Shown in pieces: positions 17,215-24,145 of a stretch of 35,290 nucleotides of DNA. The notes beneath the pieces were generated by a model. That model was not told the DNA's origin. It was given only the letters and a program-made list of their open reading frames with translations, and made no database searches. Origin of the DNA: an uncultured Coriobacteriaceae bacterium (GTDB taxonomy: Bacteria; Actinomycetota; Coriobacteriia; Coriobacteriales; Eggerthellaceae); NCBI GenBank assembly GCA_900552365.1, contig URZP01000008.1, positions 1-35,290 on the forward strand. The letters are read 5' to 3'. A program made the position numbers and the translations under genes. How positions within the stretch are numbered: position 1 is the first letter of the stretch; every line of letters begins with the position of its first letter.

Positions 17215-17250
17215 AGAAAAAAGGCGGCAGCACATGAAGCGCCACCGCCC
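17215..17250 (-). terminator. Rho-independent terminator of ndk
   Basis: On the reverse strand a stem of GGCGG (45-49 side) and CCGCC (17223-17227 side) with inner GC pairs is followed by TTTTTTCTTT, 22 bases past the ndk stop. The remainder of the 300-base gap 16972-17271 shows no convincing gene; one 84-codon reverse frame there has no ribosome site or protein-like composition. Confidence 0.78.
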
Positions 17251-17271
17251 AAGAAGCAACAATCGAAACGA

Positions 17272-17676
17272 TTAGTTGAAGAAGATGCCGATCTCGCGCT
17301 CAGCGGACTCGGGGGAGTCGGAGCCGTGGATGACGTTCTCGTCCATGATCAGGCCGAAGTCGCCACGAATGGTGCCAGGGGCAGCATCAGCGGGGTTGGT
17401 TGCGCCCATAAGGGTGCGGACCTTGGCGACAGCGCCCTCGCCGGAAACGACCATCTTGACAACGGGGCCGGAGGTGATGTAGGAGATCAGGCCATCGTAG
17501 AACGGCTTGCCCTTGTGCTCGGCGTAGTTGGCCTCGGCCTGCTCCATGGTGACGTTGCCAAGCTCCATGCGCTCGACCGTGAGGCCGGCACGCTCGAAAC
17601 GGTTGACGATCTCGCCGATGTGGCCATTGCGAACGCCGTCGGGCTTGATCATGGTGTAAGTCTTCTGAACTGCCAT
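17272..17676 (-). CDS. ndk: Nucleoside diphosphate kinase
   Basis: This 134-residue enzyme transfers the gamma phosphate among nucleoside triphosphates through a phosphohistidine. The catalytic motif NVIHGSDSPESAEREI holds the active-site His, and the N-terminus (KTYTMIKPDGVRNGHIGEI) and the nucleotide-binding MGATNPADAAPGTIRGDF are canonical. Its length is usual for a bacterial Ndk hexamer or tetramer. AACGAAAGGATCG precedes the ATG. The TPR gene ends 65 bases upstream on the same strand. Confidence 0.97.
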   Translation of the reverse strand: MAVQKTYTMIKPDGVRNGHIGEIVNRFERAGLTVERMELGNVTMEQAEANYAEHKGKPFYDGLISYITSGPVVKMVVSGEGAVAKVRTLMGATNPADAAPGTIRGDFGLIMDENVIHGSDSPESAEREIGIFFN

Positions 17677-17741
17677 TTCGATCCTTTCGTTAATAAGATT
17701 CGTTAAAGCGCGGATGCGCTTGATAACCGGTTTCAGACAAG

Positions 17742-19106
17742 TTAGTTCTTGCTGTTGAAGTAAAGCTCGATGTCGGAGACCTTCCAGCCAATACCCTCGC
17801 GCGAAAGCGTGACCTTGTACTGGATGGAGCCGCCGGCAGAGGTGTTGACGGTGACGTAGGCAACCGAGGTGCTCATGGACTTGTTCACGCCGTCGACGGT
17901 AGCCGTGCCACCCTGCGGGATAAGGGCCGTCATGGAAGCGACGTCGTCTTTGGCCACGCTGGAAGCGAAGTTGGAAGCCGAGCTAGAGGGGTTGTTGAAC
18001 ACCTGCTGAACGACGGTTTCCTGCTGCGGGTAGCCATAGCCCATGGCAAACGCGCCAACAGCGGCGGCCGCAAGGGCAACGACGAGCACGATAACGACCA
18101 GCAGGATCTTCAAACCCACGCTGCGACGCTTGCGATCCTTCTTGGCCAAGCCGCGCGACCACTGCTCAAGCTCCTCGTCGGAAGAATTGAAGAAATAATC
18201 GTCAGCGCGGTTCTGGTCCTGTTCGGAACCGTAGATGTCGGCGTAGTAATAGGCGTCTTCCTCGGACATTTCCTCGGGGCTATCGACCGCGGGGAACATA
18301 CCGGTGCCGGATGCAGGTTCGGCTGCGACCACGTCAAGTCCGGAAGTGTCAGCGGAAACTGGAGGCAGAGCCTGCGTCTTGTCGCTAGAACCCTGGGAAA
18401 CAACAGCAATCGCACGCTGGTAATCGACGCTTGCCGAAGCGGACAGGAAATAGGTCTTGTCCTGAATGGCGTTCTCGAAGGCGTCGACGGCCTGTTGCAT
18501 CTGCCCACAGGCGACGTATGCCTGGCCCAAGCTTGCGTACATCTTGTTGCGCACGTCGGGGCTCATGTCGAACTGAAGCGCGCTCTCGTAAGAAGAGACG
18601 GCGTCAGCGGGACGGTCGAGGGCCATAAAACAAACGCCCAGGTTAAGCAGGGCCTTCGTGGGATCGGGGTTCGACTCGTCAAGAGCCGCCTCACGGAAGG
18701 CCACGCCGGCCTCGGCCGACTTACCCTGCTTCATAAGGACGTTGCCCATTCCCATGTACGCCTTGAAGGGCGTGGGGTACTTCGAGTCGGACACGGCGAT
18801 CTCGAAATGCTTGACCGCATTGTCATAGTCGTGCAGAGCGGCGTATGACATGCCCAGGTTGTAGTTGACCGTGCCAACCGCATCGTAAGCGGCATCGGCG
18901 GTTGCCTGAGTGTAAGCCTTGACGGCCTCAGCGTTGTTCTTGAGCTTGGTCAGGCAGTTGCCGATCTGGTGGTAGATCAAACCCGTCTCGCCGGGGGCAA
19001 GGGGGTTTTCAGTGTCCTGCAGGCAGGAAGTGTACAGGTTGAGCGCCTGTTCGAAATCCTTGGCGGCCGCAGCGGCCTTTGCCTGTTGGAATAGATCGTT
19101 GTTCAT
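17742..19106 (-). CDS. TPR-repeat protein with a single membrane anchor
   Basis: This 454-residue protein has about 220 N-terminal residues of tetratricopeptide repeats (for example AEAVKAYTQATADAAYDAVG, DYDNAVKHFEIAVSDSKY, PADAVSSYESALQFDMSP), a scaffold for protein contacts. After an acidic linker comes a basic patch (KKDRKRRSVGLK), then one transmembrane helix (ILLVVIVLVVALAAAAVGAF) and an outer domain of about 90 residues ending KVSDIELYFNSKN. Charge distribution puts the TPR part inside the cell. The outer domain resembles small DUF4878/lumazine-like fold lipoprotein domains, but only in style. It follows the cyclophilin by 36 bases and is probably co-transcribed with it. Confidence 0.82.
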   Translation of the reverse strand: MNNDLFQQAKAAAAAKDFEQALNLYTSCLQDTENPLAPGETGLIYHQIGNCLTKLKNNAEAVKAYTQATADAAYDAVGTVNYNLGMSYAALHDYDNAVKHFEIAVSDSKYPTPFKAYMGMGNVLMKQGKSAEAGVAFREAALDESNPDPTKALLNLGVCFMALDRPADAVSSYESALQFDMSPDVRNKMYASLGQAYVACGQMQQAVDAFENAIQDKTYFLSASASVDYQRAIAVVSQGSSDKTQALPPVSADTSGLDVVAAEPASGTGMFPAVDSPEEMSEEDAYYYADIYGSEQDQNRADDYFFNSSDEELEQWSRGLAKKDRKRRSVGLKILLVVIVLVVALAAAAVGAFAMGYGYPQQETVVQQVFNNPSSSASNFASSVAKDDVASMTALIPQGGTATVDGVNKSMSTSVAYVTVNTSAGGSIQYKVTLSREGIGWKVSDIELYFNSKN

Positions 19107-19142
19107 GAAGGTTCCTTAGTTTGCACCGTTTACGAGATGACG

Positions 19143-19676
19143 CTACTCGGTGGCGTTCTCGATCTCGATGTGCTCGACCACGTCGCCGACGCGCAGCTTG
19201 GCGATGACGTCCATGCCTTCGATGGTCTGGCCGAAAACAGTATAGCCGTCGTCGAGGCGATGCTGTGCGCCCAGGCAGAAGTAGAACTGCGAACCGGCGG
19301 AATCGGGATCCATGGAGCGGGCCATGGCCAATGCGCCGTCCTCATGCTTGTTGTTGGGGTTCGTGGCGAACTCGCCCTTGATGCAGTAACCCGGGCCGCC
19401 CATGCCAAGACGGGGGAACATACCACCGGAAACGCGGACGACCTCGTCGCTGGAGTACTTCTTGGACTCGGGATCGCCGCCTTGGATAACGAAGCCGGGA
19501 ACGTAGCGATGGAACTTGGTGTTGTCGTAGAACCCGTCCTTGGCAAGCTCGACGAAGTTGCCGACGTGAATAGGAGCATCGTTGCCGGCCAGCTGAACGC
19601 GAATGACACCCTGGGACGTGGTGACGACCGCCACCTCTTTGCCGTTGGGCTGGTACTTGGGAGTGTAAAGAGCCAT
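19143..19676 (-). CDS. Cyclophilin-type peptidyl-prolyl cis-trans isomerase
   Basis: The 177-residue cytoplasmic foldase isomerises Xaa-Pro bonds. It has the core cyclophilin signature: FHRYVPGFVIQGGDP with the active-site Arg and Phe, ALAMARSMDPDSAGSQFYF with the catalytic Gln, and DDGYTVFGQTIEGMDV near the end. There is no signal peptide, so it is the intracellular type. GAGGAGG lies 8-9 bases upstream of the ATG. It heads a probable operon with the TPR gene; a TATAAA-like -10 at 19697-19702 on the reverse strand could serve it, but its -35 is poor. Confidence 0.94.
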   Translation of the reverse strand: MALYTPKYQPNGKEVAVVTTSQGVIRVQLAGNDAPIHVGNFVELAKDGFYDNTKFHRYVPGFVIQGGDPESKKYSSDEVVRVSGGMFPRLGMGGPGYCIKGEFATNPNNKHEDGALAMARSMDPDSAGSQFYFCLGAQHRLDDGYTVFGQTIEGMDVIAKLRVGDVVEHIEIENATE

Positions 19677-19767
19677 GAAGGCGCCTCCTCTTCGTGTTTA
19701 TAAGCATTTGTGCAGGTAACGCCACTACAGCGACACTGCATACAGATTTTAGTTTAGCAGTATGCGT

Positions 19768-21090
19768 TTATCGGCGCTTGAAAATACTTACAACCTCTAC
19801 GTGGTATGTCTGGGGGAACAAGTCAACCGGAGTCGCAAGCTGCAGGTCATAGCCCTGCTCCATGAAACGCGCCACATCGCGCGCCCATGTGGACGGATTG
19901 CAGCTGACATATGCGACGGCCTCGGGCGCAGCCGCTGCGATGTCGCCCGGCACGCTGTCGGCAAGGCCAGCACGCGGGGGATCGACCACGAGCGCGTCAA
20001 GCTGGCCAAGCTCACGAAGCTCACGCGCGGCGTCGCCGCCCACCACATCGACGTACACGCCGTTCGCATCGGCATTGAAGCGCAGGTCGCGAACGGAAGA
20101 TCCCGCCGACTCAACCGCAACGACGTCGGCCCCTGCCATGGCAAGCGGAATCGAGAACGTGCCGCCGCCGGCATACAAATCGGCCACGAACTTGCCGTCA
20201 ACACCGCCAAGACCTTCCATCACCTTGTCCACCAGTTTGGCAGCCTGAGCGGTATTCACCTGGAAGAACGACGGAGCCTGCGTGGAAAATCGCGCGTCGC
20301 CGATGCGGTCGCGCCAATAGCCGCGGCCATCAAGCGTCTCGACGCCCTTGATCTTGCGCGCTTTGCCCGGGTCGGCCATCACACGCACGACGCTGGTAGC
20401 CTTAAGCGAATTGCCCAGGATCTGCGCGAAGCGGCTACGCGGAAAGGGGCCGGGGGCCGTCCAAAGAGCGATCTCCAAGTCGCCGGTTACCAGGCTGTGC
20501 CTAACGCCCACGCGATAGATTCCCTGATCCTGGCTTCCCTGAGCATAGCGAATGGCGCCGCGAAGAGCTTTCGGGGCCTTCTGGATGGACTTATGCGCAA
20601 GCAGCGTCTCGTCGACGGTTACCAAGTCATGCGAGCCTTCGCGATAAAACCCCATCTCGATCTTGCCGTCAGGACGCGTCTTCGCCCCCATCTCGATCTT
20701 GTTTCGATAACCCCACTCGCGCTTGGACGGAAGCGTTTGCGCGACGATGCGCTCCGCCTCTTCGGTGGGAATATGCGCCGTGCGCACGAGCTGGGACACC
20801 ACATTGTCGCGTTTCGCGCGAAGCTGGGCGCTGTAAGCGATATGCTGCCACGGGGCCGAACCTGTCATGGCATCGCTCAAGCTTGCCGGAGACACGCGAT
20901 CGGGGGACGCCTCCACCACCTCGACCAAGCGGGCACGGGCGAACGAGGACTTTTCCTCGACGACCTCAACCGACACGACATCGCCCGGCGCAGCGCCCTC
21001 CACGAACACGGTTTTCCCCGACGGGAGATGACCGACCGCATCGGCGCTGTACGCCATGCGCTCGATGTTCACGTTGATTGCATCCGTCAC
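19768..21090 (-). CDS. RlmD/TrmA-family 23S rRNA (uracil-C5) methyltransferase, Fe-S cysteines missing
   Basis: This 440-residue enzyme has an N-terminal TRAM RNA-binding domain, a central domain, and a C-terminal SAM-dependent methyltransferase domain (DLYAGGGTFSIPLAMAG, LVVDPPRAGL) ending with the catalytic loop SCNPSTWARD, whose Cys attacks uracil C6. It should make m5U in 23S rRNA, possibly at one or both RlmC/RlmD sites. In well-studied relatives a C-x5-C-x2-C cluster precedes the QH-Y-Q-K block; here that stretch reads SLSDAMTGSAPWQHIAYSAQ, with no cysteine. The start is GTG 21090, eight bases after AAGGAG; the upstream ATG at 21126 has no ribosome site. Confidence 0.88.
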   Translation of the reverse strand: MTDAINVNIERMAYSADAVGHLPSGKTVFVEGAAPGDVVSVEVVEEKSSFARARLVEVVEASPDRVSPASLSDAMTGSAPWQHIAYSAQLRAKRDNVVSQLVRTAHIPTEEAERIVAQTLPSKREWGYRNKIEMGAKTRPDGKIEMGFYREGSHDLVTVDETLLAHKSIQKAPKALRGAIRYAQGSQDQGIYRVGVRHSLVTGDLEIALWTAPGPFPRSRFAQILGNSLKATSVVRVMADPGKARKIKGVETLDGRGYWRDRIGDARFSTQAPSFFQVNTAQAAKLVDKVMEGLGGVDGKFVADLYAGGGTFSIPLAMAGADVVAVESAGSSVRDLRFNADANGVYVDVVGGDAARELRELGQLDALVVDPPRAGLADSVPGDIAAAAPEAVAYVSCNPSTWARDVARFMEQGYDLQLATPVDLFPQTYHVEVVSIFKRR

Positions 21091-21169
21091 CGTATGCTCC
21101 TTTGCGTTCTTCTCTTTGCAGCACATTTGCAGCTTTTATCTCAAAGCGCTTCAACGCGCCATGATAACG

Positions 21170-21175
21170 TATAAT
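21170..21175 (+). promoter_or_regulatory. Promoter -10 box of tRNA-Arg
   Basis: A perfect TATAAT lies 13 bases before the mature 5' end of the tRNA. The -35 region is not close to consensus at normal spacing. Confidence 0.6.
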
Positions 21176-21188
21176 CAGCGATCGATGC

Positions 21189-21265
21189 GCCCTAGTAGCT
21201 CAGTTGGATAGAGCGTCTGCCTCCGGAGCAGAAGGCCACAGGTTCGAACCCTGCCTAGGGCACCA
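21189..21265 (+). tRNA. tRNA-Arg (anticodon CCG)
   Basis: A complete 77-base cloverleaf: acceptor GCCCTAG pairs with CTAGGGC, D-arm GCTC...GAGC, anticodon stem TCTGC/GCAGA with loop reading CTCCGGA (anticodon CCG), T-loop TTCGAAC, and an encoded CCA end. One outer T-stem pair (A/C) is mismatched. It decodes CGG. It forms the left boundary of the prophage: the integrase frame runs antisense into it, stopping at 21200. Confidence 0.93.
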
Positions 21266-22663
21266 TTTGCATTTTGTACGAACCCGCTGGACGTCAAGTC
21301 TGGCGGGTTCGTTGCTTTCCACGTCGTAGTTCAGCGTCACTATGCACTCTTCGTCGCTCACGCTCACCTGGTAGACGAACGCCCTCAGCAGCGTCGCGTC
21401 GTCCAGGGCGGAGCCGCATTGCAGGAAGTCGGCCAGCCGCTCGGGGTCTATCTGATCGTCCCTGATCGCCTCAAGGTCGAGCTTGGCGCGGTCGCGCTGG
21501 TGCTCAAGCTCCGCTATGCGTTCCTTCGCGCCCGGAGCGATTATGCCCTGCTCGATGGCGTTGAGGATGTTCTTCAGGCCGCGCTCGGCTGCTGAGAGCG
21601 ATTGGGCGGCCTGCTTGCGCCTCGCCGCCACCTCCGCGCCGTCCGAGCTTTCCGCAACCATGCGGGCTATCCGCAAGGCCTCCTCGCGGTCTTGCAGGAG
21701 CGCCCGCAGCGCCTTGACGATCTCGCCCTCAAGCTCCTCGCGCCTCACGGGCTTCACGCAGCCGTCATGGCAGCGGTAGTACTCGTATTTCACGTTCTTG
21801 CGCCCGCGCCCGCTCACGCCTTGCAGGTTGCGCCCGCAGCCCGCGCAGATCGCCTTGCCGGAAAGGGCGAAGTCGCCCCAGCTCTCCGCGCTGCGCTCCT
21901 TGGCCGCGCGTATGCCCTGTGCCTCCATGAACGTCACCTCGTCGATGATCGCGGGCATGCCGCCCTCTTTGACAACGCCGCCCCACTCGTAGCGCCCTGT
22001 GTACTTCCGGTTCTTTACCATCCGCTCGACCATCGAGTAGCCGCACGGGTTTCCCTGCGAGGTCTTGACCCCGCGTGCCGCGAAGTCGCGCGCTATCGAG
22101 TTGGTGGTCTCCTTTGCTATGCGCCGCTTGAACGCCTCGCGCACGAAAGCGGCCTCGTCCTCGTTGATTACGTACTCGTCGGCCTCGTTGCTGGCGTAGC
22201 CGAACACGCGCACGCCGTTGGTCTTGCATTTGAGCGCGTTGCCCTCCATGCCGCGCCTCGTGCGGATTGCCGTCTTCTTGGACTCGCACGCGGCCAGGCC
22301 CTCAAGCAGCTTCTCGTAGATGATGCCCTCGGGCGAATCGGGTATCTGCTCAAGCGCCGAGACGAGCTTCACGCCGTGCTGGGCAAGCTCGCGCTTGTAT
22401 ATGGGCGCGTCGTACTCGCCTCGGCTGAAGCGATCCATCATGTACACAAGCACTATGTCGCTCTCACCCGCGTTGGCTACCATGCGCTGGAACTCGGGGC
22501 GGTCGTCGGTGCGCCCGCTTATGGCATAGTCGCAGTATTCCGCCACGATGGCGTACTTCTCGCGCTGGCACCACTGGCGGCAGATGCGCAGCTGGTCGTC
22601 GATTGATGCCTCGCGCTGCTTGTTGCACGAAAAGCGGGCGTATATCACCGCAGTTTTTGGCAT
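21200..22663 (-). CDS. Large serine recombinase (prophage integrase) reading into tRNA-Arg
   Basis: The 487-residue integrase cuts and rejoins att sites through a phosphoserine. The N-terminal resolvase domain has the catalytic Ser12 in IYARFSCNKQ, and the helix with VYMMDRFSRGEYD. The middle recombinase domain includes RKYTGRYEWGGVVK. A zinc ribbon (ICAGCGRN...YYRCHDGC) is followed by a long coiled coil (about 350-430). ATG 22663 has GGAGG eleven bases upstream. The last 21 codons lie antisense in the tRNA and end with a Trp/Pro-rich PRQGSNLWPSAPEADALSN, a typical tRNA-antisense tail. That tail belongs to the integrated form; the excised phage may encode a different end. Confidence 0.93.
   Translation of the reverse strand: MPKTAVIYARFSCNKQREASIDDQLRICRQWCQREKYAIVAEYCDYAISGRTDDRPEFQRMVANAGESDIVLVYMMDRFSRGEYDAPIYKRELAQHGVKLVSALEQIPDSPEGIIYEKLLEGLAACESKKTAIRTRRGMEGNALKCKTNGVRVFGYASNEADEYVINEDEAAFVREAFKRRIAKETTNSIARDFAARGVKTSQGNPCGYSMVERMVKNRKYTGRYEWGGVVKEGGMPAIIDEVTFMEAQGIRAAKERSAESWGDFALSGKAICAGCGRNLQGVSGRGRKNVKYEYYRCHDGCVKPVRREELEGEIVKALRALLQDREEALRIARMVAESSDGAEVAARRKQAAQSLSAAERGLKNILNAIEQGIIAPGAKERIAELEHQRDRAKLDLEAIRDDQIDPERLADFLQCGSALDDATLLRAFVYQVSVSDEECIVTLNYDVESNEPARLDVQRVRTKCKWCPRQGSNLWPSAPEADALSN
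21278..21312 (+). terminator. Hairpin terminator for tRNA-Arg, embedded in the integrase 3' end
   Basis: A perfect 10-bp stem, ACGAACCCGC (21278-21287) with GCGGGTTCGT (21303-21312), starts 12 bases after the tRNA and is followed by TGCTTTCC. It would stop forward transcription before it becomes antisense to the integrase. The T-tract is weak. The same bases encode integrase codons on the other strand. Confidence 0.6.
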
Positions 22664-22703
22664 AATATGGAGCGACCTCCTTTCATGGGCAGGTTTTGCA
22701 TGA

Positions 22704-22755
22704 CCCACGCGACGAGCGGTGCGAACGCTTTGACCCGCGTGGGCTTTTTCTTTTC
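22704..22755 (+). terminator. Forward-strand terminator hairpin between integrase and the 93-aa gene
   Basis: CCCACGCG (22704-22711) pairs with CGCGTGGG (22736-22743), enclosing a second stem AGCG/CGCT, and runs into CTTTTTCTTTT on the forward strand. It lies in the 92-base gap between two reverse-strand genes, so it would block forward (antisense) transcription from the tRNA side. On the reverse strand it forms a long hairpin in the integrase leader. Confidence 0.6.
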
Positions 22756-23037
22756 CTAGCGGTAGAGCACGGTGAAGCTGTAGAGGATCATGTCCGTGTC
22801 GCGCGTGTTGGAGCATGCCGACATCTTCACGTCGACGACCTGGCAGCCGCTCTCCTGCACACGCGCCAACGCGCCGTCCAGGCGCTCGGTTACCTTGTCC
22901 TCGAACTGCGTAGCTGTTGAAGCTACAGCCTTTCCGCAGACCTGGAACACTAGCGCGTGAAGCTTTCCATCATTGACGATGTAATCGTTTGCGTCGCTCG
23001 CCATTTTCTTTGCGACGCTCTTGTTGAACATTCCCAT
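22756..23037 (-). CDS. Small phage protein of unknown function (93 aa)
   Basis: Encoded between repressor and integrase, 2 bases after the repressor stop, with AAGGAG overlapping that stop and five bases from the ATG. The 93-residue product has a helical N-terminal half and a C-terminal VVDVKMSACSN...ILYSFTVLYR pattern of alternating hydrophobic strands. This is faintly like the small Cse60-type proteins, whose role is also unclear. It has three cysteines and no membrane segment. It probably belongs to the lysogeny operon and may influence integrase or repressor; no function can be stated. Confidence 0.7.
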   Translation of the reverse strand: MGMFNKSVAKKMASDANDYIVNDGKLHALVFQVCGKAVASTATQFEDKVTERLDGALARVQESGCQVVDVKMSACSNTRDTDMILYSFTVLYR

Positions 23038-23039
23038 AG

Positions 23040-23270
23040 CTACTCCTTGTCTTTACGCTGGCTTTCGACTTCATGCCAGTACCACGTGCCCAATAACTCA
23101 TCGACCGAACATCCGTAGAACTCGGCAAGCTTTATGAGCTTCGACGAGTTGATCTCGCGCTGGCCGCTTTCCATCATTGAGTAAGCCGGTACGCCGATAC
23201 CGAGCACTTCAGCCACTTCAGGCTGCTTCTTGCCATATTTAAGCCGCGTTTCTCTAAGACGTGTGCCCAC
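23040..23270 (-). CDS. XRE-family regulator, probable prophage repressor
   Basis: This 76-residue protein is a single lambda-type helix-turn-helix domain (RLRETRLKYGKKQPEVAEVL, recognition helix around GVPAYSMMESGQRE) with a short tail KLAEFYGCSVDELLGTWYW typical of Firmicute/actinobacterial CI-like repressors. The start is GTG 23270, behind a strong AAGGAGG. It is transcribed away from the switch region by a promoter whose -35 is overlapped by an operator half. Being short, it lacks the LexA-like self-cleavage domain, so induction must work by another route. Which of the two XRE proteins keeps lysogeny is inference from strand: this one shares the integrase strand. Confidence 0.85.
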   Translation of the reverse strand: MGTRLRETRLKYGKKQPEVAEVLGIGVPAYSMMESGQREINSSKLIKLAEFYGCSVDELLGTWYWHEVESQRKDKE

Positions 23271-23295
23271 CGTGTCCTCCTTACTCCATGTGCAT

Positions 23296-23324
23296 ATTGT
23301 ACAAAAAACTTTACAGATAGTGAA
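23296..23324 (-). promoter_or_regulatory. Leftward promoter of the repressor-integrase operon
   Basis: Reverse-strand -35 TTCACT (23319-23324) and -10 TACAAT (23296-23301) are 17 bases apart. The transcript would begin about 20 bases before the GTG start of the repressor. Operator 1 covers the -35. Confidence 0.65.
23310..23324. promoter_or_regulatory. Operator site 1 (imperfect) of the lysogeny switch
   Basis: TTTAC-AGATA-GTGAA is one mismatch from the TTCAC-N5-GTGAA consensus of sites 2 and 3 and overlaps the leftward promoter's -35. Confidence 0.6.
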
Positions 23325-23332
23325 TTATCTAC

Positions 23333-23361
23333 TTGCAAAAAGTCCCATGTTCTTCTATATT
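23333..23361 (+). promoter_or_regulatory. Rightward early promoter of the prophage
   Basis: TTGCAA (23333-23338), a 17-base spacer and TATATT (23356-23361) give a near-consensus sigma-70-type promoter driving the Cro-like gene and the long early operon. Operator 2 begins in the -10 box. Confidence 0.78.
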
Positions 23362-23374
23362 CACTAATTGTGAA
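23360..23374. promoter_or_regulatory. Operator site 2 of the lysogeny switch
   Basis: TTCAC-TAATT-GTGAA is a perfect 5-5-5 inverted repeat overlapping the -10 and start point of the rightward promoter. Confidence 0.72.
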
Positions 23375-23375
23375 G

Positions 23376-23390
23376 TTCACAGATAGTGAA
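23376..23390. promoter_or_regulatory. Operator site 3 of the lysogeny switch
   Basis: TTCAC-AGATA-GTGAA is a perfect inverted repeat one base beyond site 2 (centres 16 bp apart), immediately upstream of the ribosome site of the Cro-like gene. Confidence 0.72.
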
Positions 23391-23402
23391 GTGGAGGTGC
23401 AA

Positions 23403-23609
23403 ATGAACCCGATCGCAAGTGAACGCGTCCGCATTGGCCTTAGCCAGGAAGGGCTTGCAAACAAGCTCGATCTGAAGAGCCGAGCGACTATCGCCGCATA
23501 TGAGAGCGGCGGTGAAATCCCTAGCTCAAAGCTTATTGCCATGACGCGCCTATTCCACTGCTCGGCAGATTATCTGCTCGGGCTTACGGAGAACAGGACG
23601 GTGGCGTAA
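23403..23609 (+). CDS. XRE-family regulator, Cro-like, first gene of the early operon
   Basis: A 68-residue lambda-type helix-turn-helix protein (RVRIGLSQEGLANKLDLKSR, then TIAAYESGGEIPSSKLIAM) ending CSADYLLGLTENRT. ATG 23403 follows GGAGGTGCAA, which rules out the longer in-frame start at 23370 that would lie inside operator 2. It is transcribed divergently from the other XRE gene and probably competes for the same operators as Cro does. Its stop overlaps the start of the next gene (TAATG). Confidence 0.85.
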   Translation: MNPIASERVRIGLSQEGLANKLDLKSRATIAAYESGGEIPSSKLIAMTRLFHCSADYLLGLTENRTVA

Positions 23610-23740
23610 TGCCAGACGATTCAAAGCGACACCAAGAAGAAAAGCCCAAAACTGCCCGCGAGGTCGCTTTCGACACCATGTGCTCGACGATTAAGCAGGC
23701 GTACCGCGAATGGGAGAAAGGAGAGAAGAAGACGGCATGA
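23609..23740 (+). CDS. Very small phage protein (43 aa)
   Basis: Begins at the ATG that shares bases with the stop of the Cro-like gene (TAATG) and ends by overlapping the next start (ATGA), so it is embedded in a coupled chain. The product is strongly charged (KRHQEEKPKTAREVAF near the start, REWEKGEKKTA at the end) and probably one or two helices. No family recognised. Confidence 0.55.
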   Translation: MPDDSKRHQEEKPKTAREVAFDTMCSTIKQAYREWEKGEKKTA

Positions 23741-24111
23741 GGCAATGGTCTACACGTGAGCTTCGTTACCTCGAAGAGCACGCAGGCGAAGGGGCAGCGG
23801 CTATAGCCAAGGCCCTGGGGCGATCGGTCGATTCGGTCGAGTGGCAGGCGCGGAAGTGTGGCATATCGCTGCGCAAGCGCAGGCAGTGCCCACACTGCGG
23901 CCGGTGGACGTTCCGCCCGCTGAACCGCGTCAACGGCTGGTGCATCGAGTGCACGAAGGAGCTTCACATGGCAGACCTCGCCGAGCAAGCGGAGGCCATG
24001 AAGGAAGAGGCCTCAAGGGAGATCAGGAACAACCGAACGCGCCAGTGCTTCTACAGCGCGAAAAGCCGGGCTAAGAAAAAGAAAAATAGCCACGGAAAAA
24101 GCCACGGTTAA
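23737..24111 (+). CDS. Phage HTH/zinc-ribbon protein
   Basis: This 124-residue protein starts with a Myb/GcrA-like helix-turn-helix (ELRYLEEHAGEGAAAIAKAL, SVDSVEWQARKCGI), as in small phage DNA-binding proteins. A CPHCGRWTF...WCIEC zinc ribbon follows, with a basic Lys/Ser/His-rich C-terminus. AAAGGAGAG lies about 13 bases before the ATG. It probably binds DNA and may regulate the operon; no target can be inferred. The start overlaps the previous stop. Confidence 0.72.
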   Translation: MRQWSTRELRYLEEHAGEGAAAIAKALGRSVDSVEWQARKCGISLRKRRQCPHCGRWTFRPLNRVNGWCIECTKELHMADLAEQAEAMKEEASREIRNNRTRQCFYSAKSRAKKKKNSHGKSHG

Positions 24112-24145
24112 CCTGACCTGCGAAAACACCGAAAGGAGAACGGAA

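Noticed and set aside
16998..17252. 84-codon reverse frame between ndk and hydB
   Set aside because: It overlaps the ndk terminator, has no ribosome site and lacks protein-like composition.
19762..21174. 470-codon forward open frame opposite the rRNA methyltransferase
   Set aside because: Antisense shadow; the reverse frame has the full methyltransferase signature.
22663..22816. N-terminal 51-residue extension of the integrase
   Set aside because: It would run through the leader hairpin and into the 93-aa gene; the ATG at 22663 has GGAGG and starts the normal resolvase fold.
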